Positions 34,320 to 44,931 of a stretch of 64,000 bases of DNA are shown piece after piece (position 1 is the first letter of the stretch; each line of letters starts with the position of its first letter). A program made the translations under genes and the position numbers. Below the pieces are notes generated by a model, which was given only the letters and a program-made list of their open reading frames with translations, did no database searches and was not told the origin of the DNA. Origin of the DNA: Chryseobacterium wanjuense (GTDB lineage Bacteria > Bacteroidota > Bacteroidia > Flavobacteriales > Weeksellaceae); assembly GCF_900111495.1 (NCBI RefSeq), contig NZ_FOIU01000001.1, forward strand, positions 1 to 64,000. The letters are read 5' to 3'.

Positions 34320-35561
34320 TTATTGATTTTTTTCCGTCAACTGATCAATATATTTTTTCAAAGTACAGGAAACCGAACTCGAATTGGAAAGCTTCAATGC
34401 TTTTTCAAAATTTTCTATAGCTTTCACATCATTGATATCCGTATAAAGATGACCCAACAGCGAATAATAAAAAGGATTATCCATAAGATTGAGTTTTTCG
34501 GCTTCAGAAATAGCAGCGGATTTTCCCCTCACTTTCGCAAAGGCAAAAGTACGGTTGAGTGCAGCGATAGGAGAGTACTCGATTTGTAAAAGCTGGTTGT
34601 ACAACTGTAAAATATTTTCCCATTTTTCACCGGTGTCTTTTTTCTTGGTGTGCCAATAAGCAATGGCGGCTTCAAGGTGAAATTTGGTAAGGGTATTTCC
34701 GAAAGCACTTTGATTTAAAAATTTTATTCCTTTTCCAATTAAAGCATGATCCCATAAAGTATCATCCTGTTCTTCGTATAAAATATTTTCGCCATTTTCA
34801 CTGATTCTTGCATTAAACCTTGACGAATGAAAATACATCATGGCTAATAATGCGTTCGTAGAAGGTGAATTGGTCATGGGATTTTCGAGAAGTAATGAAG
34901 TAAGTCTTATCGCTTCTTCGCATAGATCTTTTCGCAAAATAGCATTTTGAGAGGTGGAATAATACCCTTCAGAAAATAGTAAATATAACGTTGTAAGAAC
35001 CGTCTGTAAATTAGAATTGATCTGTGATACGGAAGGCTGCTCGATTTTTATGCCTTCTGTTTTTAATTTTTCTTTGGCGCGTTTTAATCTTTTATAAACG
35101 ACTTCCTTATTCACCAAAAAAGCGTCGGCCACTTCCTGTGTTCCGAATCCGCAGAGTAAATGTAAGGCTAAAGAAATTTGAGATTCCTTTGAAATAGATG
35201 GGTTACAGATGGTAAACATCATTGCAAGCTGGCTGTCGATAATGTTTTTCTGGGAAAGGTCTATGTCAAATTCTTCGGTGTTGGATGAGGTGTATTTTAT
35301 TTCAGTTGAGATTTTCTGTTGAAATAGCTGATCCCTTTTTAAATGGTTTTTGGTCTTATTTTTTGCCACTGTGTAGAGCCAGGCTGTCGGATTTTCCGGG
35401 ATTCCGTTGATGCTCCAGGATTCTGTGGCGGTGAGAAAAGTATCGCTCACGATGTCTTCGGCAATTTCGATATGGTCGATACCAAATGTCGAACAGAGCA
35501 CGGAAACAATTTTCCTGTACTCTGTCCGGAATAAATTTGGTATTAATGCCTGTTCGTGCAT
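34320..35561 (-). CDS. ECF42-type RNA polymerase sigma factor with C-terminal TPR-like extension
   Basis: 413 residues: sigma-70 region 2 (about 10-75, with EIAEDIVSDTFLTATESW and NPTAWLYTVAKNKTKNHLKR), region 4 (about 120-170, LLCGFGTQEVADAFLVNKEVVYKRLKRAKEKL) and a helical C-terminal extension of about 240 residues including IAALNRTFAFAKVRGKSAAISEAEKL, as in ECF42 and the DUF6596 group. No anti-sigma gene is adjacent; such sigma factors are thought to be controlled through their extension. The YciI/DGPF gene directly upstream (21-bp gap) is the usual partner of ECF42 sigma factors. Confidence 0.85.
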   Translation of the reverse strand: MHEQALIPNLFRTEYRKIVSVLCSTFGIDHIEIAEDIVSDTFLTATESWSINGIPENPTAWLYTVAKNKTKNHLKRDQLFQQKISTEIKYTSSNTEEFDIDLSQKNIIDSQLAMMFTICNPSISKESQISLALHLLCGFGTQEVADAFLVNKEVVYKRLKRAKEKLKTEGIKIEQPSVSQINSNLQTVLTTLYLLFSEGYYSTSQNAILRKDLCEEAIRLTSLLLENPMTNSPSTNALLAMMYFHSSRFNARISENGENILYEEQDDTLWDHALIGKGIKFLNQSAFGNTLTKFHLEAAIAYWHTKKKDTGEKWENILQLYNQLLQIEYSPIAALNRTFAFAKVRGKSAAISEAEKLNLMDNPFYYSLLGHLYTDINDVKAIENFEKALKLSNSSSVSCTLKKYIDQLTEKNQ

Positions 35562-35582
35562 TTAATTTAAATATAAAAAAAA

Positions 35583-35933
35583 TTATTGTGTCACAGGAGG
35601 AATCGCCATTCTTACTTCCACGCTTGCTCCCCATTGAAGAATCGGGCATCCTTTTGCAATTTCTACAGCTTCGTCATAATCATTGGCTCTGATAATGAAC
35701 ATTCCGCCGATGGATTCTTTGATTTCTGCGTAAGGTCCGTTGGTTACGGTGTCGCTTTTTACCACTCTTCCGCCAAGGTCCCATCTTTTGGGTGGAGCCA
35801 CCAGTTTGTTTTGTGCTGCAATACTTCCCAGCCAGTCCTGAAACGGCTGAATAGAAGCCTGCATCTGTTCCGGTGAAGGAGAAGCATCTTTATTAATAAT
35901 ATCTCTGTGTATTGCTATTAAAAACTCGTTCAT
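35583..35933 (-). CDS. YciI/DGPF-family protein
   Basis: A 116-residue ferredoxin-like-fold protein. It lines up with DGPF/YCII proteins: MNEFLIAIHRDIINKDASPSPEQMQ, then GPYAEIKESIGGMFIIRANDYDEAVEIAKGCPIL and the C-terminal VEVRMAIPP. The catalytic-type His of some YciI members is replaced in part, but WDLGGRVV is kept. It is the first gene of a unit with the ECF42 sigma factor, an association described for this sigma class. Function of DGPF proteins is not settled. Confidence 0.85.
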   Translation of the reverse strand: MNEFLIAIHRDIINKDASPSPEQMQASIQPFQDWLGSIAAQNKLVAPPKRWDLGGRVVKSDTVTNGPYAEIKESIGGMFIIRANDYDEAVEIAKGCPILQWGASVEVRMAIPPVTQ

Positions 35934-36151
35934 GATTTTAGATTTAAAATTTTAATGATTGTAATTGGATTGTATAAATTTAGTAAACTTGATTTACATT
36001 TTTAACCATAAAATTTAGCTTGATTTTATGCCTTGTTTGTCGTTCCGTAGAAGCATTGAAAAAGTTAAAATTAATTTTAATCTATTCTGTTTAAATTCTT
36101 TCAGAATGACAAAAATGTGGAATTATTTCTGCTGTTTTTATGATTAAATTA

Positions 36152-36907
36152 TTATCTCTGATTTTCCGGGTTGGAAATCCACTCGTCATAATGAATGGTT
36201 CCCAGCTTTGCATCGTCTTTCGGAATTAAAGTAGCATCATTCAAAGGAGCGCCGAAGTATTTTGCTTCCGGGCTTGCAACCACTTCGTCAGGATTTTTCA
36301 TGATCGCGGTGTATTTTTTTACCAGATCGGATAATTTAATTTTGTCCGGACCGCCGATTTCTACCGTTGAATTTTTCGGTTCACCGATCACAACTTCCGT
36401 CATTGCTTTTACAACATCATCTGAAGCGATTGGCTGGATAAGAGCTGGAGAAACTAAAATTTGATGGTCAACCGTACTGGAGTGAACGATCCCGCCTACA
36501 AATTCGAAAAATTGGGTCGAATGCACGATGCTGTAAGGAATTCCTGCAGATTTAATAATGTCTTCCTGCACCTGTTTTGCTCTGAAATATCCGCTTTCCT
36601 GCAAACGTTCCGTGCCGACAACTGAAAGTGCGATGTGATGATTAACACCCGCTTTTTTCTCTGCTTTCATCAAGTTTTCACCCGATGTTTTGAAGAAGTT
36701 CATGACATCGTCATCGGCAAAAGAAGGGGAGTTGGCAACGTCTACAACAACGTCTACATTTTCAAGAGCCTGATCCAACCCTTCTCCCGTAAGTGTATTC
36801 ACTCCGGAGTTCGGGGAAGCGGCCAAAACCTCATGTCCGAGATTTTTAAGGCTGTTGACAAGCTTGCTTCCGATAAGACCTGTACCGCCGATTACTGTGA
36901 TTTTCAT
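36152..36907 (-). CDS. NmrA-like NAD(P)-binding reductase/epimerase
   Basis: A 251-residue protein with an atypical SDR fold: MKITVIGGTGLIGSKLVNSLKNLGHEVLAASP carries the GxxGxxG motif at residues 7-13, followed by VDVVVDVANSPSF, HIALSVVGTERL and IVHSTQFFEFVGGI. It matches the NmrA/NAD(P)H azoreductase-like group often found beside ECF41/42 genes. It is a probable stress-type or quinone reductase gene. The intergenic region at 35934-36151 between it and the YciI gene is AT-rich with no other feature I can support. Confidence 0.82.
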   Translation of the reverse strand: MKITVIGGTGLIGSKLVNSLKNLGHEVLAASPNSGVNTLTGEGLDQALENVDVVVDVANSPSFADDDVMNFFKTSGENLMKAEKKAGVNHHIALSVVGTERLQESGYFRAKQVQEDIIKSAGIPYSIVHSTQFFEFVGGIVHSSTVDHQILVSPALIQPIASDDVVKAMTEVVIGEPKNSTVEIGGPDKIKLSDLVKKYTAIMKNPDEVVASPEAKYFGAPLNDATLIPKDDAKLGTIHYDEWISNPENQR

Positions 36908-37017
36908 TGTGTATAATTTTTATGGGTTTATACTGTAATGACAATCGGATTTCCGGGATTGGACAAAAAATGTGAAAAAAAAATTGAGGATGGGAGAAAA
37001 GGATGGAAGAAAAAGAT

Positions 37018-37107
37018 GGAAGCTGGAGGAGGGAGGATGGAAGTTGTTACCGTAACAAGATATAACAGCGTATTTGTCAAACTTCCAGCTTCCCACCTCC
37101 AGCTTCC
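37018..37107. repeat. Purine-rich imperfect palindrome
   Basis: Arms 37018-37045 and 37080-37107 pair with three mismatches in 28; both contain GGAAGCTGGAGG. A purine-rich run (36965-37015) of related GGATGGAAGA units precedes it. It sits between the NmrA-like and DUF2200 genes. Confidence 0.75.
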
Positions 37108-37121
37108 TACCAAAACAAAAT

Positions 37122-37481
37122 CTATTTCCTCAGAATTTTATCCATGGATTTTCCTTTGGCTAATTCATCGATCAATTTATCCAGATAACGGATATTTCTC
37201 ATCAGTTCATCTTCGATTTCTTCTACGCGATAGCCGCAAATGACTCCTTTTATCAGGGAAACATTGGGATTGATTTTGGGTGCGTTTTCAAAAAAATCTT
37301 TGAAATTGGTTTTGTTTTCCAGGATTTCCTGAAAGCTTTTTTCATCGTACCCTGTGAGCCAGAAAATAATTTCGTGCACTTCTTCCTTTGTGCGTCCTTT
37401 CTTTTCTGCTTTTTCAATATAATGCGGATAAACTCCGGCAAAAGACATTTTATATACTCTTTCGAAATTTTTATTTTGCAT
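37122..37481 (-). CDS. DUF2200-family protein
   Basis: A 119-residue soluble protein. The string [39 protein letters not shown], then [41 protein letters not shown], agrees with DUF2200, a small all-helical family annotated without function. It lies 5 bp after the stop of the RibD/DHFR-like gene, on the same strand, so the two are probably co-transcribed. Confidence 0.8.
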   Translation of the reverse strand: MQNKNFERVYKMSFAGVYPHYIEKAEKKGRTKEEVHEIIFWLTGYDEKSFQEILENKTNFKDFFENAPKINPNVSLIKGVICGYRVEEIEDELMRNIRYLDKLIDELAKGKSMDKILRK

Positions 37482-37486
37482 TGTTT

Positions 37487-38032
37487 TTATTTTTCAGGTT
37501 CATAAATCAGCTGTACCACTCCCGATTTGAAGACGTTTGTTTTGATTAATTTTAAATGTAACCGTTCTTTTAAATCTTCAAATAAAGGTTTCCCGTTTCC
37601 TAAAGCAATCGGATGAACGGAAATTCTGTAGACATCGATTAAATTTAACTGAATAAAAGTTTTAATAAGACTTGCGCCGCCGTAGAGCCAGATGTCTTTT
37701 CCGCCCTGCTTCTTGATTTCATCAACTTTTTCTGTAATATCTGAATGAATGAAAGTTGCATTTTCATCTTCTCTGCTCTGACTTGAAAATACAAATTTTT
37801 CCTTTGAATGAACAGCTTCCCAAAGTTTGATTTCTTCCGGATCTGCATTTTCACCGGGTTGGTAATTCCCCCACGAGTCGTAGCTAACTCTTCCATAAAA
37901 AATAGTATCAATGCTTGAAAGAAAACCATCAAAATCCATATCATCATCCATGATGCACCAATCGATTTCACCATTAGGTCCTTCAATAAATCCGTCTAAA
38001 GTGGTAGCGAGATCCAGAATTATTTTTTTCAT
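37487..38032 (-). CDS. RibD C-terminal/dihydrofolate reductase-like protein
   Basis: A 181-residue reductase-like protein. [25 protein letters not shown] and the later [37 protein letters not shown] form the DHFR-fold seen in RibD C-terminal domain proteins (YyaP/YwjB-like), which may reduce pterin-like or unknown substrates with NADPH. No deaminase part is present, so it is not RibD. It leads the pair with the DUF2200 gene. Confidence 0.82.
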   Translation of the reverse strand: MKKIILDLATTLDGFIEGPNGEIDWCIMDDDMDFDGFLSSIDTIFYGRVSYDSWGNYQPGENADPEEIKLWEAVHSKEKFVFSSQSREDENATFIHSDITEKVDEIKKQGGKDIWLYGGASLIKTFIQLNLIDVYRISVHPIALGNGKPLFEDLKERLHLKLIKTNVFKSGVVQLIYEPEK

Positions 38033-38107
38033 ATAAATGAGTTATGTGAATAATGAATTTTTTAACCGTCAACTAAAAACCGTCAACGAGCAACAAGCAA
38101 CCATCAA

Positions 38108-38533
38108 CTAGTTAATAATCTCCGCATCCGGATTCTCACGTATCTTGGCTAGTCTTTCCTTCCAGCTTTGGAGTTCTTCGTCGGTCAGTTTTATCCAGTC
38201 TGTTATTTCACCGACGATTTTTACGGGATCTTGGCTGCGGTATGATCTGGTGGGATTTCCCGGAAATTTTTTGTCGGTTACATTGGGATCATTTTCGAAT
38301 TGTCCCATAGGTTCCACGATGTAGATTCGTTCCTCGCCATCTCCTTTTGCCAGCGCAGCAGCCAATCCGGCACCGTTTTTTAAAGCTGTAAAATAGATGT
38401 GATTCATGATTATTTCTGGATAATAATTCGATTCGAATCCGGCAGTGAGTAGGTCACCAATTTGCAGATCAGCTTTTGTTCCGTGGTAGAATGGGCCGTT
38501 GTCCAGGATTTGTTCGTCTTTTTGATTTTCCAT
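38108..38533 (-). CDS. arr: NAD+ rifampin ADP-ribosyltransferase
   Basis: A 141-residue enzyme that transfers ADP-ribose from NAD+ to rifampin and inactivates it. The family pattern is complete: GPFYHGTKADLQIGDLLTAGFESNY, HIYFTALKNGAGLAAALAKGDG, ERIYIVEPMGQFENDPNVTDKKFPGNPTRSYRSQDPVKIVGEI. The catalytic His, Tyr and Asp are present in YHGTKAD, YFTAL and QDPVK. It should give rifamycin resistance if expressed. It is flanked by chromosomal genes on the same strand with similar base composition and no mobile element, so it looks resident. Confidence 0.9.
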   Translation of the reverse strand: MENQKDEQILDNGPFYHGTKADLQIGDLLTAGFESNYYPEIIMNHIYFTALKNGAGLAAALAKGDGEERIYIVEPMGQFENDPNVTDKKFPGNPTRSYRSQDPVKIVGEITDWIKLTDEELQSWKERLAKIRENPDAEIIN

Positions 38534-38594
38534 TTTGCGTGTGTATTTGGGTTTTTCGGAACCTGTAAACTTAAGAATTTGTTTTTACATAGAA

Positions 38595-38620
38595 AAACCG
38601 CTCTGGAAATAGAACGGTTT
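38595..38620 (-). terminator. Terminator of the DinB-like gene
   Basis: AAACCGTTCT pairs with AGAGCGGTTT on the minus strand (10 bp), followed by T-rich sequence, before arr. Confidence 0.65.
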
Positions 38621-38640
38621 TATATATTTAATTTTATAAT

Positions 38641-39156
38641 TTAACTCACAGCAACATCTGCGTCTTTATAGATGTTCCAGAAATTATAATCTGTCATTGG
38701 AGCATCGGTGATTCCGACGTTTCGTCCCATGGTTACGATCTGTCCTCTATGATACGTTCCGTGGATGACGATGTGTTGGATGTATTCGTACTTTGAAAAG
38801 TCACATTGAAACCATTGTGATTCGATTTTTACATTTTTTGCGAGATCTTCTTCAGAAAGGCTTTCAACGTATTTCATGAGTTTTTCCGAGTTGTTTTTTA
38901 TTCCGGAGAAAATTTCGTCTTTGGTTGTTTTTGCTGAGGTTTCTGCAAAATTAAAATCATTATTTTCCGCAATGTGGCTCCACCAATATTCCTGGGTCTG
39001 CCAGATGTGGTGTAATGTTGCCAAAATCGTCGGAAAACTTGAAATAACTTCCTGATTCAGCTGTTCATCAGACTTTGTGGAAAGCCAGTCGATGTACTTG
39101 TTGACCACCCAGTTGTTGTATTGGACGGTGTGGGTGATTAGGGTTTTTAGATTCAT
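38641..39156 (-). CDS. DinB/DfsB-family four-helix metalloprotein
   Basis: A 171-residue four-helix-bundle protein of the DinB/YfiT superfamily. The metal ligands His and His-x-x-x-His are in TLHHIWQTQEYWW and HGTYHRGQIVTMGR, typical of thiol (bacillithiol or mycothiol) transferases and damage-inducible hydrolases. Here the thiol or substrate is unknown. Note that this is unrelated to DNA polymerase IV. It belongs to the stress cluster with arr and the RibD-like gene. Confidence 0.85.
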   Translation of the reverse strand: MNLKTLITHTVQYNNWVVNKYIDWLSTKSDEQLNQEVISSFPTILATLHHIWQTQEYWWSHIAENNDFNFAETSAKTTKDEIFSGIKNNSEKLMKYVESLSEEDLAKNVKIESQWFQCDFSKYEYIQHIVIHGTYHRGQIVTMGRNVGITDAPMTDYNFWNIYKDADVAVS

Positions 39157-39221
39157 CGTGAAATATTTTATAGTTTGGTGCTATAAAATTAATGAAAAGT
39201 CTTTGATTTTGATTAAAGAAA

Positions 39222-39253
39222 AAACTGCTCTAATAATTAAAGAACGGTTTCAC
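39222..39253 (-). terminator. Terminator of the Kelch-protein gene
   Basis: AAACCGTTCT pairs with AGAGCAGTTT on the minus strand with one mismatch, then T-rich sequence. Confidence 0.5.
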
Positions 39254-39276
39254 ATTATTTTGATGAATATATGTTT

Positions 39277-40215
39277 TTAATTTGACTGGTCACGAGCGGA
39301 GAGTGTTTCTTCACTAATATCCGCAACCTGAATGCTTTTAATGGCTGATTTGGTTGATGACGTTGTACTTCCACCCATGATGTATAATTTATTGTTATAA
39401 ATTTCCGCAGCAGCATGTCTTCGCGGGATCATATTGGATGTTAACTGATGCAGTTTATTGGTTTCTGTATCGAAATAAGCCAAAAAAGTTTGATTATTAG
39501 AACCTCCTACAATAAAAATCTTATGACCGGATACCGCTAATGAATGGCCGGATATGCCAACAGGCATCGTATATTGCTCAGTCCAAAGATTTTTGTTGAG
39601 ATCGTAAACATTAACCAAACGGGATGATGTACCGTTAAAACCACCAATAACATACAATTTATCATTCACAATTTTGCCCTTTGCTTCTCTGGCTGTGGGC
39701 ATATTGGGTAATGGATGCCATGTATCTGACGCAATGTCATAATATTGGAATCTGTCAGAAAATACAGTGGTGGCGGCGTTGTTTAGCCCACTTCCTCCAA
39801 ACGTATAAATTCTTCCGTTATGGATGGCAGAACCTGCATTTCCTGTGTAGGCACGGTTAACAGCTCCCTTCGTTTTTTTATGAGTTTCAAGGTCTACAAT
39901 TTCAAGATGGCTGTTTCCCCACCCGTTAAAAATATAAATTTTATTATCGTAAGTCTCCGAATTGGCAAATCTTTTAGGAACCAGACTGGAGTTGATGATA
40001 CTCCAACGGTTATCTTTAATATTGTATTTCTCAATAATAGTAGCATTGCCATCCGAATCTTTATAGCCATTGCTTACATAGATATTGTCACCTGCAATAG
40101 CACTAGTTATCGCTCCTCTTTTCATCGACATATCCGAAAGATGTTTAAAATTCAGGATTTGTGCATTGGCTAAGCATAAACCGAAAAGTGAAAGGAGGAA
40201 TAGTCTTGTTTTCAA
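39277..40215 (-). CDS. Exported Kelch-repeat beta-propeller protein
   Basis: A 312-residue protein with a signal peptide (MKTRLFLLSLFGLCLANAQ) and about five or six Kelch blades, each with a Gly-Gly pair and a spaced Trp/Tyr (for example GRIYTFGGSGLNNAATTVF, NDKLYVIGGFNGTSSRL, NNKLYIMGGSTTSS). Kelch propellers of this kind include N-acetylneuraminate epimerases and ligand-binding proteins. No sialic-acid gene is near, so the role is unclear. It follows the Shedu-type gene but has its own intergenic space (40216-40445) with a terminator. Confidence 0.8.
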   Translation of the reverse strand: MKTRLFLLSLFGLCLANAQILNFKHLSDMSMKRGAITSAIAGDNIYVSNGYKDSDGNATIIEKYNIKDNRWSIINSSLVPKRFANSETYDNKIYIFNGWGNSHLEIVDLETHKKTKGAVNRAYTGNAGSAIHNGRIYTFGGSGLNNAATTVFSDRFQYYDIASDTWHPLPNMPTAREAKGKIVNDKLYVIGGFNGTSSRLVNVYDLNKNLWTEQYTMPVGISGHSLAVSGHKIFIVGGSNNQTFLAYFDTETNKLHQLTSNMIPRRHAAAEIYNNKLYIMGGSTTSSTKSAIKSIQVADISEETLSARDQSN

Positions 40216-40373
40216 TGGCGTTGAGGTTTGGTTTAATTGATTTTCTGTGTAGAAAAATATGTTTTAAATATAGGGAAAAGTTACGGATTGGAAATCTGCG
40301 ACATCAGATCTTCTTTGAAATTTTGATACAAGTACGTGATACTTTTTTTTCTTACTGTAATTATTTAAAAATG

Positions 40374-40398
40374 AAAACCGCTTTGAGGAAGCGGTTTT
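40374..40398. terminator. Bidirectional hairpin behind the Shedu-type gene
   Basis: AAAACCGCTT (40374-40383), loop TGAGG, AAGCGGTTTT (40389-40398). T runs lie on both strands. Between it and the gene lie two CGGGAGA copies (40422-40428, 40439-40445). Confidence 0.65.
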
Positions 40399-40445
40399 TT
40401 GTTTTGTTTGTTGCTCAAAGCCGGGAGACTTTGCGCAGCGGGAGA

Positions 40446-41531
40446 TTACTTTCTGCGTAACTTCCGATAAAATGTATCCCATGATTCCAATTTAAATGGT
40501 AAGTTAAAGGTCGATTCAAAATTATGTCTTTTGTAGCTTTCCTCTAAATCATTTTGAGTACGCCCACCTATTACTATATTATGAATGTTAATATCTTTAT
40601 TTTTATCTACAAGAGTGTCTTGTTCAGGACCAATAAATGCATTAAAAAGCTTATCTCTATTGAATGCTTTTTCTCTACAGTCATGAACAAGATTTCTAAA
40701 AGATGTTATATTTTCATGTATATATCTTAATCTATCACGAATTTGATTAGCCGCCGTATCAATTTTATAATTGAATTTTTTATAATTGCCTTTATTTAGT
40801 AAATTAAAATCAGCTCCTTTTACTTCAATAAGGAATACATCCATTCTTGACATGCCTGTTAAAAGCATAAAATCAACAAAGCCATTATTTATAGGGAACT
40901 CAGAAAAGCATACATAGCTATCATTTGGAGATGCGTAGATCTCTGCAAAAAAAGACAAATCATTTTTTAACAAATTCAAAAACTCAGTTTCAGTTGAATT
41001 TTTTGTTATTAATTCGTACAAAGAATTTTTTGAAATCATATTTTTTTCAATTTCAAACTGTCTTAAGATATATTGAGATTCTAACTGGTCAGGTAATTCT
41101 GAATGTGGAGCAATTAACGTTCTAAGTTGTTCAATTTCCTCCAACAATTCAATATTTTTGAGAGTCATATCACCTATTTCATTATCATCACATTCAAGTA
41201 ATTCTAAAACTCTTTCGTATGTTATAGATTCCCATTCTGTATTATTTTCTTTATTCAATTTAATAATATCAAAGATATGGTTGCGACCAATAGATGGTTC
41301 ATAATGTTCAATAAAAATACTAGTTTCAGTCATTCGATATTTCTCAATTAACGTTTTACAAATTGCTTCAATAGAATTTGTAACAGATGCAGAAGTATTT
41401 TTTGTATCTAAATCAGTAATAAGTACTAATATTTTTGAATGGGAATTTACAAATGTTCTAATTCTGCAAATTCCATCTTTATTGTAATTATTTGCGAATG
41501 AGTATCTAAGAATGAAGTCATTAATTTTCAT
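40446..41531 (-). CDS. sduA: Shedu-type (DUF4263) antiphage nuclease with an unrecognised N-terminal domain
   Basis: A 361-residue protein from the ATG ending at 41531; the frame extends back to a TTG at 41552, but a minus-strand TAAATTTG -7 box at 41550-41557 supports the later start. Residues from about 175 to 350 match the Shedu/SduA (DUF4263) pattern: ETEFLNLLKNDLSFF, the strand with Asp220 (GFVDFMLL), LIEVKGAD with Glu236 and Lys238, and Gln263 in TAANQIRDRLRYI, a complete PD-(D/E)xK nuclease core, then IVIGGRTQ. Shedu is a known single-gene antiphage system. The first 115 residues (CRIRTFVNS, KILVLITDLD, SASVTNSIEAICKTL, IFIEHYEPSIGR) form a separate alpha/beta-looking domain I cannot name. 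No other defence gene is nearby. Confidence 0.72.
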   Translation of the reverse strand: MKINDFILRYSFANNYNKDGICRIRTFVNSHSKILVLITDLDTKNTSASVTNSIEAICKTLIEKYRMTETSIFIEHYEPSIGRNHIFDIIKLNKENNTEWESITYERVLELLECDDNEIGDMTLKNIELLEEIEQLRTLIAPHSELPDQLESQYILRQFEIEKNMISKNSLYELITKNSTETEFLNLLKNDLSFFAEIYASPNDSYVCFSEFPINNGFVDFMLLTGMSRMDVFLIEVKGADFNLLNKGNYKKFNYKIDTAANQIRDRLRYIHENITSFRNLVHDCREKAFNRDKLFNAFIGPEQDTLVDKNKDINIHNIVIGGRTQNDLEESYKRHNFESTFNLPFKLESWDTFYRKLRRK

Positions 41532-41598
41532 AATTGTATTTTTTACTTTCAAATTTAATAATTCTGACTAAGAATTTATGTGTGTCTAATAATAAAAA

Positions 41599-41624
41599 AA
41601 CCGCCCCACAAAAGCAGAACGGTT
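41599..41624 (-). terminator. Terminator of groEL
   Basis: On the minus strand AACCGTTCTGC pairs with GTGGGGCGGTT over 11 bp with G-U pairs, loop TTTT, then seven T. Confidence 0.75.
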
Positions 41625-41654
41625 AGTATATTAAATTGTCTCAGCGACACGCTG

Positions 41655-43721
<2,067 letters not shown>

Positions 43722-43728
43722 CTGCTTT

Positions 43729-44007
43729 TTATCCAATAATTCCTAAAAGATCTCCTTCTTTTACAATTAAATAATCCTTTCCTTCCAATTTCAATTCAGA
43801 ACCTGAATATTTTCCATAAAGAACTTTGTCACCTACTTTAACAGTTGTAGGCTCATCTTTTTTACCGGGACCTACTGCTACTACAGTACCTTCTTGAGGT
43901 TTTTCTTTTGCGGTGTCCGGAATAATAATACCTGAAGCTGTTTTAGTTTCTGCAGCGATCGGCTCGATCAAAACTCTGTCTGCTAATGGTTTAAAGTTTA
44001 CTGACAT
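43729..44007 (-). CDS. groS: Co-chaperonin GroES
   Basis: A 92-residue co-chaperonin that caps Gro[15 protein letters not shown] at the start, the mobile-loop region [31 protein letters not shown] and [11 protein letters not shown] match the family. It heads the groES / four-helix-bundle / groEL unit. Normal length. No CIRCE box or clear TAnnTTTG box could be found in 44008-44154. Confidence 0.96.
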   Translation of the reverse strand: MSVNFKPLADRVLIEPIAAETKTASGIIIPDTAKEKPQEGTVVAVGPGKKDEPTTVKVGDKVLYGKYSGSELKLEGKDYLIVKEGDLLGIIG

Positions 44008-44120
44008 AATATATTTAATTTTTTTAATTATTCTGTGTTGTAATTCTCTAAATGTGTGCCATCGGTTGCCTGTGGATGAAATGGCAGATTTTTGTTTTTG
44101 AGTGTGAAATTTTGGCAGAA

Positions 44121-44149
44121 AAAAAGTTTACCACTGGGGCAAACTTTTT
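44121..44149 (-). terminator. Terminator of the DUF3108-like gene
   Basis: AAAAAGTTT (44121-44129) pairs with AAACTTTTT (44141-44149); on the minus strand three more pairs (including G-U) extend the stem to 12 and a T run follows. Confidence 0.7.
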
Positions 44150-44154
44150 TGATT

Positions 44155-44877
44155 TTATTTTACGGATTCCATCACCATTTTCCTTCCATTGGAATCGATT
44201 TCCTGTTTTAGAACTTCCCTTGTTGAAGTATCCAGATAATATGTGACGATTGTTTTTCTATCCTGAATATCATCTGTTGTTTTTACGATCCAGACTTTTC
44301 TGCCATTAAGCTCACCTTTATTTACATCTTCAATATAAGCTTTTACCACTCCTTTTTTTGCTGCCGGATTATAATCGAAGATAGGCATTTCGGTGGAGTA
44401 GTGTTCCTTTAAAGGCAAAAATCGTAATAAACCCGGATAAGAATTGCTGTCAAAATATTCAGTAGAAACACTTTCATTAATATTGTCTTTTTTCTGAGTT
44501 TTTTTATCAAGATAATATCCGGTCACTTTATTTTTTCCGAATTTCAACTGCATATCTCTTGCAGAATTATATGATGAATGATACACCGGCTGGAAGTCTG
44601 AAATCTTCACCAACGTTGAATCTACCCACGGAATATCAGGAGACATATTCATTTTTACGCTCGTTTTGATGAGAAGAGTTGTCTTATCTACTTTTTTAAC
44701 TTCTGTGGTAATCTTTCCGATTTCTTTCTTATGGGTTCCGTTTTCGATGTACCAGATAGAATTGGACGTTTCGTCTTTAATGTATTTGGATTCGATTTTT
44801 ACGTTGTCGGGAGTGAGTGTTTTTTGTGCAAAAAAATTGGCACTGCTCATTATTAATAAGATCAGGAATATTCTCAT
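44155..44877 (-). CDS. Exported DUF3108-like protein
   Basis: 240 residues with a signal peptide (MRIFLILLIMSSANFFAQ). The beta-rich chain has TSIWYIENGTHKKEIGKITTEVKKVDKTTLLIKTSVKM, then QLKFGKNKVTGYYLDKKT and GRKVWIVKTTDDIQDRKTIVTYYLDTSTREVLKQEID, resembling the LolA/DUF3108-like half-barrels of Bacteroidota that recount lipid or polysaccharide handling. It lies just downstream of the M1 peptidase gene and could be co-transcribed with it (54 bp). No function known. Confidence 0.55.
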   Translation of the reverse strand: MRIFLILLIMSSANFFAQKTLTPDNVKIESKYIKDETSNSIWYIENGTHKKEIGKITTEVKKVDKTTLLIKTSVKMNMSPDIPWVDSTLVKISDFQPVYHSSYNSARDMQLKFGKNKVTGYYLDKKTQKKDNINESVSTEYFDSNSYPGLLRFLPLKEHYSTEMPIFDYNPAAKKGVVKAYIEDVNKGELNGRKVWIVKTTDDIQDRKTIVTYYLDTSTREVLKQEIDSNGRKMVMESVK

Positions 44878-44931
44878 GATTTTTTTAATAATAAGTAGTG
44901 CCTTTTATGTAAAAGTTACATTACTTTTGGG

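Noticed and set aside
43729..44154. CIRCE operator for groESL
   Set aside because: The TTAGCACTC-N9-GAGTGCTAA pattern is not present in the leader.
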